Shown here: positions 1 through 6,996 of the stretch, piece by piece
Layout of the letters: each line of letters starts with the position of its first letter
Position numbering within the stretch: position 1 is the first letter of the stretch
Source of the DNA: Pelotomaculum sp. UBA3102
GTDB lineage: Bacteria; Bacillota; Desulfotomaculia; Desulfotomaculales; Pelotomaculaceae
Direction: 5' to 3'
Assembly (NCBI GenBank): GCA_002365865.1
Contig: DFAQ01000063.1
Coordinates: 1 to 19,703 of the forward strand
Length of the DNA: 19,703 nucleotides
The notes under the pieces: generated by a model
Told to the model about the DNA's origin: nothing
Database searches by the model: none
The model's input: only the letters and a program-made list of their open reading frames with translations
Translations under genes and position numbers: made by a program

Positions 1-328
1 GCCATTATCCAGTTGGCGAGGATTTGGGATGAAAATGCGTTGAATATAGTTATGCTATTTATAGTATAAAGAACTGCACAGCAGAGGAATTTGCAAAATA
101 TAAAAGAGGGCACTGGGGGATAGAAAATTCTCTTCATTGGATATTGCTTTTAGAGAGGATGAAAGTAGAGCAAGGAAAGATCACAGTGCAGAAAATTTAA
201 ACATAATCAGGCATATGACATTGAATTTACTAAAGCAGGAACAAACATGCAAACGGGGCATTAAGACTAAAAGGTTAAAATGTGGGTGGGATGAAACCTA
301 TCTCATGAGAGTGCTTGAACTATACTAA
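1..328 (+). pseudogene. Remnant of ISAs1-family transposase (C-terminal end)
   Basis: Two adjacent reading frames together give the C-terminal end of an ISAs1/H-repeat type DDE transposase. The frame running through 54-140 reads a Y-SIKN segment and then GHWGIENSLHW. The frame from 140 continues DIAFREDESRARK, then ENLNIIRH, NLLKQE and KRLKCGWD, ending at a stop at 326-328. All are recognisable family blocks. The join between HW and DIAF lacks about 7 bases, consistent with a deletion between two TTGG copies near 137-140. There is also an in-frame stop upstream at 30-32. The copy is therefore dead, and its 5' part lies outside the window or is degraded. I could not identify a terminal inverted repeat downstream. 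Confidence 0.75.
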
Positions 329-370
329 TATGGTATATAATGGATGCAATTGCCGTGTGCGGTCAACGTT

Positions 371-397
371 CCCGTATTGACGGGCAGACTTTTTTTT
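371..397 (+). terminator. Possible intrinsic terminator after the transposase remnant
   Basis: A 5-bp hairpin (CCCGT, loop ATTG, ACGGG) at 371-384 is followed five bases later by a run of eight T at 390-397. The stem is short and set back from the T run, so it would be a weak terminator. It lies between the transposase remnant and the tRNA gene. Confidence 0.4.
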
Positions 398-427
398 GTT
401 AGAATTAGAGGCACTAAAAAATAAACT

Positions 428-516
<89 letters not shown>

Positions 517-524
517 GGAATGAC

Positions 525-543
525 AAGGCCTGCGGGCCTTTTT
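525..543 (+). terminator. Terminator of tRNA-Leu
   Basis: A perfect 6-bp stem (AAGGCC/GGCCTT) with loop TGCG ends directly in a T run, 8 bases after the CCA end of the tRNA. This is a typical intrinsic terminator. Confidence 0.8.
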
Positions 544-835
544 CGATTTATAGCGAAACCAGCGAAATCAGCGAATGACTATCTATAACCATTTTCTTCG
601 AGGAAAATTATTGTAGCCATCATTGCAGTTCTTTTATTAGCATTTTGGAATCCATGGTTTTGAGCTATTGAGCGGATATGAAAATTGCTTTGAGAGTTAC
701 TGGTTTGGTTTGAGATTTTTAGGCTTTTACGGCGCCGGTAATGCTGGTTTTATTTGAGATTATCAACTGGATTAATTGGAGAATCTACACCATTTCTCTC
801 AAAACCCAAAATCCCAAAAAAAAAAGCCCGGAAAA
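544..835. other. AT-rich intergenic region without a recognisable gene
   Basis: No convincing gene is seen. At 552-578 a 9-base unit (AGCGAAAYC-like) occurs three times in tandem. At 607-663 an 18-residue hydrophobic reading frame ends in NPWF but has no ATG, GTG or TTG start. The region separates the tRNA terminator from the end of the minus-strand regulator gene. Confidence 0.5.
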
Positions 836-1534
836 TCATCGGGCTATTCCCAAAGCTTCTTCCAGAAACTCCATCAGCAGGGTCTTCTCCAATTGACTGA
901 ACTCGGCAAGGTGGCGTTGGAAGCGGACTACATATCCAGCCAGCTGAGATACAAGCGAAAACTGTCCCGCGGTTTTGAGCATACTTCCCATGACGGTACC
1001 GGCAAACATCACCAGTCCCATTTCCGCTTTGGTCGCCTTCAACACTACGCGTTCAACTAATCCTACGCTCTTCTCACCGAGGTTCTGCAGGTAAGCCGTC
1101 AACAAAGCAATGGTATAAGCGCCAAAGACCAACGGGTGCTCGTTACTGGGCATTTCCGCCAATAGTTGATCAGTAATTTGTTTGGAGCCTGTATTCTTCA
1201 ACTCTGCACACAGAAATAACAACCGCTCTTTCACCTGCCGCCACTCCTTAAAGGGAACCCTTTCCTCATGCCCTGCACCGAAAAATAACTCATCCACAAG
1301 GCGAGTGGGGGAAAACAGCACCATGGATCGACCGGGAAACTTTCCCTGCTGGTTAACAGCATACTCACTGGCCAGGAAGCCTTCCTTTTCCAGCGTTTTC
1401 AGCATCTCATAGGCACTCCATTTGCTGACTCTCAGCAGCTCAGCTACCCGCACGTAATGAACCGGCAGGTTGTTCTTTTCATATAGTTGCTTAATCTTGG
1501 CCAAAAACTCCATCCGGCGCCTGGTGACTCGCAT
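836..1534 (-). CDS. Winged-helix transcriptional regulator
   Basis: A 232-residue protein. Residues 1-60 look like a winged helix-turn-helix: a basic start, the helix pair VRVAELLRVSKWSAYEMLKTLEKEG, and then a wing (FLASEYAVNQQGK). This resembles the Lrp/DtxR/MarR-like DNA-binding fold. The remaining ~170 residues are helical with no motif I recognise and could be a sensor or dimerisation domain. The start is an ATG preceded by GGGGGAGGAAG at a good distance. It lies 88 bases downstream of the radical SAM gene on the same strand, so the two are probably cotranscribed or co-controlled. The regulator may control that enzyme or itself, but this is inferred from position only. The DNA-binding role is fairly sure; the ligand is unknown. 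Confidence 0.7.
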   Translation of the reverse strand: MRVTRRRMEFLAKIKQLYEKNNLPVHYVRVAELLRVSKWSAYEMLKTLEKEGFLASEYAVNQQGKFPGRSMVLFSPTRLVDELFFGAGHEERVPFKEWRQVKERLLFLCAELKNTGSKQITDQLLAEMPSNEHPLVFGAYTIALLTAYLQNLGEKSVGLVERVVLKATKAEMGLVMFAGTVMGSMLKTAGQFSLVSQLAGYVVRFQRHLAEFSQLEKTLLMEFLEEALGIAR

Positions 1535-1622
1535 TAATCTTCCTCCCCCAAAAAAACATCGCTAATATCGCTACGCCATAATTATTAACTTTAAACGATA
1601 TTTAGTCAAGGTTTAATTATAT

Positions 1623-2999
1623 TTATTGGCACGCCCTCGGTGAGTTCTTTGCCCGTAGCCCTTCAACTGCCGCCGCCCAGGCCGCAGAACGGTGGTCAAG
1701 AAATTTTCCGATTTCTCCGTTAAGTGCAGTCTCCGCTCCCTCGTGGGTAGGCCTGGCTCCGCATTCCACCACAATATCCCGCAAGGCCGCCGGTACATCA
1801 ATAATGGGGCAGGGCCGCAGGTGATCGTTGCAGAAGGGTTGACGCTTCTGATAGGCCGCAAACAGCGGCGACTGCAGGATGTCCCGCAGGCTTTTATCCC
1901 GGATGTTATCCGTAGAAAAGTGCACAAAGGCGCAGGGCTGCACTGCACCGCTGGCAGTGATGTGGAAATAACGCCGGCCGCCGGCAATGCACCCCTGAGT
2001 TAGCTCGCCGTCGTTCCAGAAATCGGCCAGTATTAGGGGCCAGTTAGTGCGGATGTAAGGTACCCGCTCCGCCATATAGGTCCGCTGCTCCGGTGTGAGC
2101 ATCAAATCCGGGTTGGGGTTGCGGCCGATGGGGATGTAGTGAAAGATCCAGCCGTACCGGGTTCCCTTCTCCGCCAAAAAATCTATAAAGCTGTCGGAGG
2201 TGATTTCCTCGACATTCTCCCGCGTGGCTGTGAGAGAAATGCCGAAGATAGCACCCCGCTCCCGCAACCGGTCCATGGCCGAGGTCACCTGCCGAAAGAT
2301 ACCGTTGCCCCGCCGCCGGTCGGTGTGCTCCTCCCATCCCTCCAAGCTGATGGCGGGGGAAAAGTTGCCAACTTCTACAATCTTGTCCGCTGCCTTATCA
2401 TCGATCAGCGTCCCGTTGGTATAGGCCATAAAGGTCATATCGTTGTGTTTGTCCATCAGGTCAAATAAGTGCGGGTACAAGAGCGGTTCACCGCCGGAGA
2501 GCACAATCCAATAGATGCCCAGCTCCTTGGCTTCGCCTAGAATGCGGTCTATCAGTTCCGGCTCCAGCACATCGTGTTTGGCATATTCACCCGCCCAGCA
2601 CCCTTCGCATCGCAGGTTGCAGGCGCTGGTGGGGTCTATCAAGATGGTGTTCGGCACGTTGAACCCCAAGCTTTCCGACAGCTGCCGCTGCCGGGGAATA
2701 CCCATCAGGGCGTTATTAATGGCCCAGTTACAAACTAACCGCTGGAGGACATTTGGATGGGTGTTCTTCAGCCCGTCTTCTGCCAGTTGCCGCATTGCCG
2801 GATAAGCATCAAGACTTTGTCTTATCGCCTCTACCTGCTGCCGGTGATTTTCCTGCCTGGCCAGCATCCTGAGGATGTCTATGAGCCGGTCGATATTTTT
2901 CTCAGGGTTGCGGGCCAGGTAGCTCAGCATCTCCTTCAATAACTTCTCGCTCACGTAGCGCTTGGCAAAATCAAGGTTAGCAGGCCATTTTTGGACCAT
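1623..2999 (-). CDS. Radical SAM enzyme with SPASM/twitch-like C-terminal cluster domain
   Basis: A 458-residue protein from the ATG at 2999, which has GGAGG seven bases upstream; an in-frame upstream start lacks such spacing. The radical SAM cluster motif CNLRCEGC is at C127, C131 and C134. It is followed by the SAM-binding SGGEP at 168-172 and a TNGTLID strand. The C-terminal part carries C337, C356, C390, C397 and C413 in a pattern (GGRRYFHITASGAVQPC, then RPCP) like SPASM/twitch domains that bind auxiliary Fe-S clusters. Radical SAM-SPASM enzymes usually modify peptides or cofactors, but no short substrate peptide gene is visible nearby. The first ~110 residues are helical and may be a dimerisation or substrate module. 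The substrate is unknown. A regulator gene follows on the same strand. Confidence 0.85.
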   Translation of the reverse strand: MVQKWPANLDFAKRYVSEKLLKEMLSYLARNPEKNIDRLIDILRMLARQENHRQQVEAIRQSLDAYPAMRQLAEDGLKNTHPNVLQRLVCNWAINNALMGIPRQRQLSESLGFNVPNTILIDPTSACNLRCEGCWAGEYAKHDVLEPELIDRILGEAKELGIYWIVLSGGEPLLYPHLFDLMDKHNDMTFMAYTNGTLIDDKAADKIVEVGNFSPAISLEGWEEHTDRRRGNGIFRQVTSAMDRLRERGAIFGISLTATRENVEEITSDSFIDFLAEKGTRYGWIFHYIPIGRNPNPDLMLTPEQRTYMAERVPYIRTNWPLILADFWNDGELTQGCIAGGRRYFHITASGAVQPCAFVHFSTDNIRDKSLRDILQSPLFAAYQKRQPFCNDHLRPCPIIDVPAALRDIVVECGARPTHEGAETALNGEIGKFLDHRSAAWAAAVEGLRAKNSPRACQ

Positions 3000-3351
3000 A
3001 ATCGTTCCTCCTGTCTTCAATATTTGTTAACATCTCAACCGCTGAAATTTTATCAGCGCCCTTGTGTTTACACTAAATATCAACCACCTCCCTCTGTATC
3101 CCCAAAACCTATAAATACCCCAAAATCCCCAAAATTATGCCACAAATTCACGCTGCCCTGAACCGTAAGTTGGCAACATGTTATACCAAAAAACCAGCAA
3201 GCGTTACCACAAAAGCCCCAAAAGCCTTCCATCTGTAATGATATTACCTTGCCACATTAGTTGTCAAGCCTTTTCGGCAGTACAGCGTTGACCTGCGAGA
3301 ACCTTTTCCGGCTATAAGGCATAATAATGGTTATGTATGTAAGTTTTTTTC
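3000..3351. other. Intergenic region between divergent radical SAM and NifU-type genes
   Basis: No gene is seen. The 5' leader and promoter of the minus-strand radical SAM gene must lie here. An inverted repeat CGCTGA-N7-TCAGCG occupies 3040-3058, and the palindrome GTGT-TT-ACAC is at 3064-3073. The unit CCCCAAAA recurs at 3100-3107, 3118-3125, 3127-3134 and 3216-3223. None of these has an assigned role. Confidence 0.5.
3040..3058. promoter_or_regulatory. Inverted repeat in the radical SAM gene leader
   Basis: The arms CGCTGA and TCAGCG are perfect complements separated by seven A/T bases, about 40 bp upstream of the radical SAM start codon. On the minus strand the centre contains TAAAAT, which could serve as a -10 element. 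It may be an operator for the neighbouring winged-helix regulator or an RNA hairpin. Confidence 0.35.
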
Positions 3352-3380
3352 TTGTCATCTGCGTTAATAATAGGTAAAAT
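3352..3380 (+). promoter_or_regulatory. Sigma-A type promoter of the NifU-type selenoprotein gene
   Basis: TTGTCA (3352-3357) and TAAAAT (3375-3380) are separated by exactly 17 bases. Transcription should begin near 3387, giving a leader of about 76 bases. Confidence 0.65.
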
Positions 3381-3394
3381 AGGGTATAAACAGA

Positions 3395-3408
3395 TGACCG
3401 TCCGGTCA
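3395..3408. promoter_or_regulatory. Palindromic operator candidate (TGACCG-TC-CGGTCA)
   Basis: A perfect palindrome with 6-bp arms and a 2-bp centre lies about 8 bases after the expected transcription start of the NifU-type gene, a classic repressor position. The shape resembles operators of TetR-family repressors. No such repressor gene is in the window, so the binding protein is unknown. Confidence 0.45.
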
Positions 3409-3462
3409 CATGAAAACAGTTTCACGCAGTCATAATAAGAGCAGAGAAAGGAGGTTTTAATT

Positions 3463-3684
3463 TTGAGGGAAAAAGTTCAGGAAGCTCTCAATAAAGTGCG
3501 TCCTTTTCTCCAAAGGGACGGCGGTGATGTTGAGCTTGTTGATGTAGATGACGACGGTTTGGTCAAAGTGCGCCTTAAAGGGGCATGCGGCGGGTGACCC
3601 GGTGCCACAATAACCCTTAAGCAGGGTATTGAGCGGGTGCTCAAACAAGAGATTCCGGAAGTGAAAAAAGTGATATCGGTTTAA
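3463..3684 (+). CDS. NifU C-terminal domain protein, candidate selenoprotein (UGA at codon 45)
   Basis: Reading through one in-frame TGA (3595-3597) gives a 73-residue protein that aligns by eye along its whole length with the NifU C-terminal (Nfu) Fe-S scaffold domain. The blocks are LNKVRPFLQRDGGDVELVDV, LVKVRLKGACGG, PGATITL and GIERVLKQEIPEV. The family motif is CGSCPGA with two cluster-binding cysteines. Here it reads C42-G-G-U45-P-G-A, so UGA sits exactly at the second cysteine, which suggests selenocysteine. Start is TTG with AAAGGAGG (3447-3454) eight bases upstream. A hairpin with a GGGU loop follows the UGA at SECIS distance (3629-3644). The gene has its own promoter and terminator. 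The alternative is a TGC/TGT-to-TGA mutation or a sequencing error. The sel genes are not in this window. Confidence 0.8.
3629..3644 (+). promoter_or_regulatory. Candidate bacterial SECIS hairpin
   Basis: A perfect 6-bp stem (TTGAGC/GCTCAA) closes the tetraloop GGGU (3635-3638). The loop begins 37 bases after the in-frame UGA. Bacterial SECIS elements lie just downstream of the UGA inside the coding region and carry G near the start of the apical loop. From memory the usual UGA-to-loop distance is about 16-37 bases, so this one is at the upper edge. A competing fold exists: outer stem ACCCG (3597-3601) with CGGGT (3634-3638), and an inner stem AATA(A)CCC/GGGTATT with loop at 3617-3623. Its loop lacks an early G. 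Confidence 0.55.
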
Positions 3685-3689
3685 AGCAA

Positions 3690-3719
3690 TCAACCCCCTG
3701 TTTTCGAGCAGGGGGTTGA
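3690..3719. terminator. Terminator hairpin between convergent genes
   Basis: An 11-bp perfect stem (TCAACCCCCTG/CAGGGGGTTGA) with an 8-base loop begins 6 bases after the stop codon of the NifU-type gene. It stands between that gene and the convergent hydrolase gene. Neither side has a clear T run, so it may act as a bidirectional terminator or as 3' end protection. Confidence 0.7.
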
Positions 3720-3749
3720 AATTGTAAAAATATCATTTGAATTAACCGT

Positions 3750-4581
3750 TTACATACTCTTTAACCGGTACAGGTCGGTCCGTCTCTGTTTTAGCAAGGG
3801 TAATTCTTTCCTGGTCTTTTTAATCATTGACAAATCAATATCGGCGTATATTATGCTTTCTTTTTCGTCTGCCCGGGCGATTATTTTACCCCAGGGATCC
3901 ACTACGATAGAATTACCGTAACTTACGTAAGAAGCGTCAACATTCCTGGCGGGTGCCGCGCCTGCCAGAAAGACCTGGTTGTCAACGGCTCTTGCTTTGA
4001 ACAACAATTCCCAGTGGGCAGGCCCGGTCTTCATATTAAAAGCAGCCGGTATTATAATCAGTTCCGCCCCGGCTAAAGCCATCAGGCGTATTAGTTCCGG
4101 AAACCGGATATCATAGCAGACAGCCACCCCGAAGGTGCCGATTTCCGTTTTTAATACCGTGACTTGTTTACCGTAATCAAGGGTATCGGATTCGTGAAAT
4201 GAGAGTCCTCCTTCAAGATCAACATCAAAGAGGTGCAACTTTTGATGTTTGCCCAGTAATTTACCGGATGGTCCGAAGACAAAGCTGGTGTTGTATATTC
4301 TACCGCCTTCCGCTTCAGGAATAGACCCCCCCGACAAGATAAATCTCCTCTTCCCGTGCTGCTTCCGACAGCATTTTAATTGTCGGTCCGTGGGGGTAGC
4401 TTTCCGCGTAATCTGGGAATAATTCGGCGCTATAGGGACAGTTAAACATTTCAGGCAAGATTACGAGCCGGCTCTCTTTAGCGGAGGCCTTTTTAATCAT
4501 GGCATAAGCAATGGTAATATTTTCTTCTTTATCCTGGCTTACCGGCATTTGGCAAATGCCGGTTCTGAAGATATTTTTCAT
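3750..4581 (-). pseudogene. Carbon-nitrogen hydrolase (Nit2/omega-amidase type), frameshifted at a G7 run
   Basis: Two overlapping reading frames make one nitrilase-superfamily hydrolase. The upstream part (from ATG 4581, to a stop just after the G run) has RTGICQMPV and the catalytic Glu in ILPEMF. The downstream part (to 3750) has the catalytic Lys in KHQKLHLFD and the catalytic Cys in VCYDIRFPEL, followed by the HWELLFKARAVDNQ and GNSIVVDPWG blocks. The join lies at seven consecutive G (C7 at 4326-4332 on the plus strand). With six G the frame runs EEIYLVGGSIPEAEGG without a break and gives 276 residues, the usual size of Nit2-type omega-amidases. All three catalytic residues remain. The extra base may be a true inactivating indel, a phase-variable tract, a slippage site, or a sequencing error. 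It lies downstream of acs on the same strand, in separate transcription context. Confidence 0.8.
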
Positions 4582-4668
4582 TCTCTCGTTCACCCTTTTT
4601 AAGATACTCCATTTATAATGAAAAAGTCAAAAAACTGATGCCCGTTGAACACCGGGACTTAAAATTGC

Positions 4669-4695
4669 GGGGTATATGGGGTATATGGGGTATAT
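4669..4695. repeat. Three tandem copies of GGGGTATAT
   Basis: The 9-base unit GGGGTATAT is repeated three times without mismatch, running into TATAATGTATAATG. It lies in the upstream region of the hydrolase gene, which is on the minus strand, and downstream of acs. It may have arisen by slippage. Function is unknown. Confidence 0.8.
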
Positions 4696-4702
4696 AATGT
4701 AT

Positions 4703-4731
4703 AATGACAGCTTTAAATTAAAGCGGTCATT
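4703..4731. repeat. 29-bp near-perfect inverted repeat
   Basis: The arms AATGACAGCTTTAA and TTAAAGCGGTCATT are complementary in 13 of 14 positions around a single central A. It lies 36 bases after the acs stop codon and 122 bases before the hydrolase start. It has no adjacent T run, so it is either an inefficient acs terminator or an operator for the hydrolase gene. Confidence 0.6.
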
Positions 4732-4766
4732 TAAGATTCCGCGTTCAGTTCACAAATACCGGTTTA

Positions 4767-6749
4767 TTACGGCTTACCGGTAATAAGTTTATTTACCACT
4801 GCGGGGTCCGCCAGGGTGGATATGTCGCCGATCTGGTCAATTTCACCGGCAGCGATTTTGCGCAAAATTCTACGCATAATTTTCCCACTCCTGGTTTTGG
4901 GCAGTTCCCTGGCAAAAAAGATCACGTCGGGAGATGCTATGGGACCGATTTCTTTGCGGACCAGGGAGATAAGTTCTTTTCTCAATTCTTCAGTAGCTTC
5001 CACACCTTCTTTTAGGGTGATATAAGCGTAGATGCCCTCGCCTTTAATGTCGTGCGGGTAACCAACTACTGCCGCTTCCGTCACCTTGGGGTGCGCCACC
5101 AGGGAGCTCTCTACTTCTGCGGTACCCAGGCGGTGGCCGGACACATTAATCACGTCATCCACCCGCCCCGTCAGCCAGAAGTACCCGTCGTCGTCTTTAA
5201 AAGCCCCGTCGCCGGTAAAGTAATAACCGGGATATTGTACGAAGTAGGTGTTTTTAAATTTTTCCGGGTCGGCGTAAACGCCCCGCATGATACCGGGCCA
5301 CGGCCGGTCGATAACCAGGTATCCTTTTTCGTTGGCGCCTGCTTCACTGCCGTCCTGGCGGATCACCTTGGGGTTTACGCCGAAGAAAGGCAGTGTGGCC
5401 GAGCCGGGCTTGGTCGGAGTGCATCCGGGCATGGGTGAAATTAATATTCCGCCGGTTTCGGTTTGCCACCAGGTATCTAAAACGGGGCACCTTTCTTTAC
5501 CGATCACCCGGTAGTACCACAGCCATACCTCGGGGTTAATGGGTTCACCTACCGAACCCAACAGGCGCAGGCTGCTGAGGTCCCTGCCGAGGGGCCACTT
5601 GTTACCTTCCCGCATTATGGCCCGGATGGCGGTAGGGGCGGTATAAAAGATATTAACCCGGTAACGCTCGATTACTTCCCAGAACCTGTCAGGTTTAGGG
5701 TAGTTAGGCGTGCCTTCAAACATCAGGGCGGTTGCCCCGGTGGCCAGCGGCCCGTATACAATATAGCTGTGTCCGGTGATCCATCCTATATCCGCCGTGC
5801 ACCAGTAAATATCTTCATCCCGCACGTCAAAAACGTACTTGAAAGTTGAGGCGGTGAAAACCATGTATCCGCCGGTGGTATGCAGTACCCCTTTTGGCTT
5901 TCCGGTGCTGCCACTGGTATAAAGTATAAAGAGGGGGTCTTCAGCATCCATCGGTTCCGGTTCGCAGAAAGGAGAAGCGGTGCTCATCAATTCGTGCCAC
6001 CAGTAATCACGCCCCGGTTCCATGGAGCAATCATGGTTCGTTCTTTGGACTATGATACATTTCTTTACTTTCGGACAATGTGCCAGCGCACTGTCGACGT
6101 TTTCTTTAAATTTAAGCAGTTTTCCGGCGCGGTATCCGTAATTGGCGGCGACTATTATATCTGAACCAGCGTCCTGGATCCTGTTTCGTAATGCCTCGGC
6201 GCTGAAACCACCGAACATCACGCTGTGAATGGCCCCGATTCTGGCACAGGCAAGCATGGCAATGGCCATTTCGGGAATCATCGGCAGGTATAAGGTAACG
6301 CGGTCACCCTTTTTTACGCCCATGCTTTTTAGTACATTGGAAAATTTACAAACTTCCCGGTGTAGTTGGAGATAAGTATAGGTTTTACTTTCTTCCAGCG
6401 GTTCGCCCTGCCAAATGAGTGCCGCTTTATTCTTGCGCCAACCGGTTAAATGACGGTCTAAACAATTATATGCCGCGTTAAGTTTCGCGCCCCGGAAATA
6501 ACGTATAAACACGTCGCCGGTAAAACTAAATTCTTCAACGGCATCCCATTTTTTGAACCAGTCAATATGTTCTTCAGCTATTTCCGCCCAGAATTCATCC
6601 GGTTCATTGATTGATTTTTGCCACATTTCATTGCGTTGCTGCAAGTTTTTAATGTGGGCTTTTTCGGCCATTTCAGACGGTGGGTTGAATACTTTCATTT
6701 TATCGTCCGTCAAGTGGACGGCTACATTGGTGTTGGTTCCAGATGACAT
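4767..6749 (-). CDS. acs: Acetyl-CoA synthetase (AMP-forming)
   Basis: A full-length 660-residue enzyme that activates acetate to acetyl-CoA through acetyl-AMP in the cytoplasm. The N-terminal segment NAAYNCLDRHL and the AMP-binding P-loop YTSGSTGKPKG (277-287) are present. So are the acetate-pocket region around WWQTETGG, the hinge/core YFTGDGAFKDDDGYFWLTGRVDDVINVSGHR (given here as the blocks TGDGA and GRVDDVINVSGHR), and the C-terminal PKTRSGKIMRR. Lys623 in that last motif is the catalytic lysine that is regulated by acetylation in the family. ATG start with GGAGGAG seven bases upstream. It has its own promoter (6832-6860) and a leader with a perfect hairpin. It suggests acetate assimilation, or acetate exchange in a syntrophic or sulfate-reducing lifestyle. 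Confidence 0.95.
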   Translation of the reverse strand: MSSGTNTNVAVHLTDDKMKVFNPPSEMAEKAHIKNLQQRNEMWQKSINEPDEFWAEIAEEHIDWFKKWDAVEEFSFTGDVFIRYFRGAKLNAAYNCLDRHLTGWRKNKAALIWQGEPLEESKTYTYLQLHREVCKFSNVLKSMGVKKGDRVTLYLPMIPEMAIAMLACARIGAIHSVMFGGFSAEALRNRIQDAGSDIIVAANYGYRAGKLLKFKENVDSALAHCPKVKKCIIVQRTNHDCSMEPGRDYWWHELMSTASPFCEPEPMDAEDPLFILYTSGSTGKPKGVLHTTGGYMVFTASTFKYVFDVRDEDIYWCTADIGWITGHSYIVYGPLATGATALMFEGTPNYPKPDRFWEVIERYRVNIFYTAPTAIRAIMREGNKWPLGRDLSSLRLLGSVGEPINPEVWLWYYRVIGKERCPVLDTWWQTETGGILISPMPGCTPTKPGSATLPFFGVNPKVIRQDGSEAGANEKGYLVIDRPWPGIMRGVYADPEKFKNTYFVQYPGYYFTGDGAFKDDDGYFWLTGRVDDVINVSGHRLGTAEVESSLVAHPKVTEAAVVGYPHDIKGEGIYAYITLKEGVEATEELRKELISLVRKEIGPIASPDVIFFARELPKTRSGKIMRRILRKIAAGEIDQIGDISTLADPAVVNKLITGKP

Positions 6750-6781
6750 ATAATCTCCTCCAGTTATCTGTAACAGAATAT

Positions 6782-6809
6782 TTTATGAAAGCAGCAATGC
6801 TTTCATAAA
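6782..6809 (-). promoter_or_regulatory. acs: Perfect 12-bp hairpin/palindrome in the acs leader
   Basis: The arms TTTATGAAAGCA and TGCTTTCATAAA are perfectly complementary around four bases (GCAA on plus, UUGC in the transcript). It starts about 16 bases after the predicted acs transcription start and ends 32 bases before the ATG. It could be an operator, an mRNA-stabilising 5' hairpin, or an attenuator. No T run follows, which argues against a simple terminator. Confidence 0.6.
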
Positions 6810-6831
6810 CGCTTTACAAGTAGACATCTTT

Positions 6832-6860
6832 ATATTACCTGAAATTTTAAATATAGTTAA
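6832..6860 (-). promoter_or_regulatory. acs: Sigma-A type promoter of acs
   Basis: On the minus strand TTAACT (6855-6860) and TAATAT (6832-6837) are separated by 17 bases. A second TTAACTA copy lies just upstream. The transcription start would be near 6825, giving a 75-base leader. Confidence 0.5.
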
Positions 6861-6943
6861 GTGTTTACCTTTTAGTTAACAAATTAGGAAGTTTAAATGC
6901 TTGATTCGGCAGTTAAATGGTTAATATTCTCCAGAGATAATAA

Positions 6944-6969
6944 ATAAACCCCCTGAAAAGGGGGTTTAT
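6944..6969 (-). terminator. Terminator of the spore coat operon
   Basis: A perfect 10-bp stem (ATAAACCCCC/GGGGGTTTAT) with a 6-base loop lies 27 bases after the stop of the coat gene. Read on the minus strand it runs into TTTATTATC, a T-rich tail. Confidence 0.8.
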
Positions 6970-6996
6970 GATGACCGGTGTTGGGATACCGGATAT

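Noticed and set aside
607..663. Hydrophobic 18-residue frame IIVAIIAVLLLAFWNPWF, which looks like a small membrane peptide
   Set aside because: There is no ATG, GTG or TTG start and an in-frame stop lies shortly upstream; AGGAAA is only a weak binding site.
3100..3223. Four copies of CCCCAAAA in the intergenic region
   Set aside because: Irregularly spaced and short; the surrounding DNA is generally C- and A-rich on this strand, so chance is likely.
3457..3693. 78-residue minus-strand frame over the NifU-type gene
   Set aside because: The plus-strand readthrough product matches a known family along its length and has promoter, binding site and terminator; the minus frame matches nothing I recognise.
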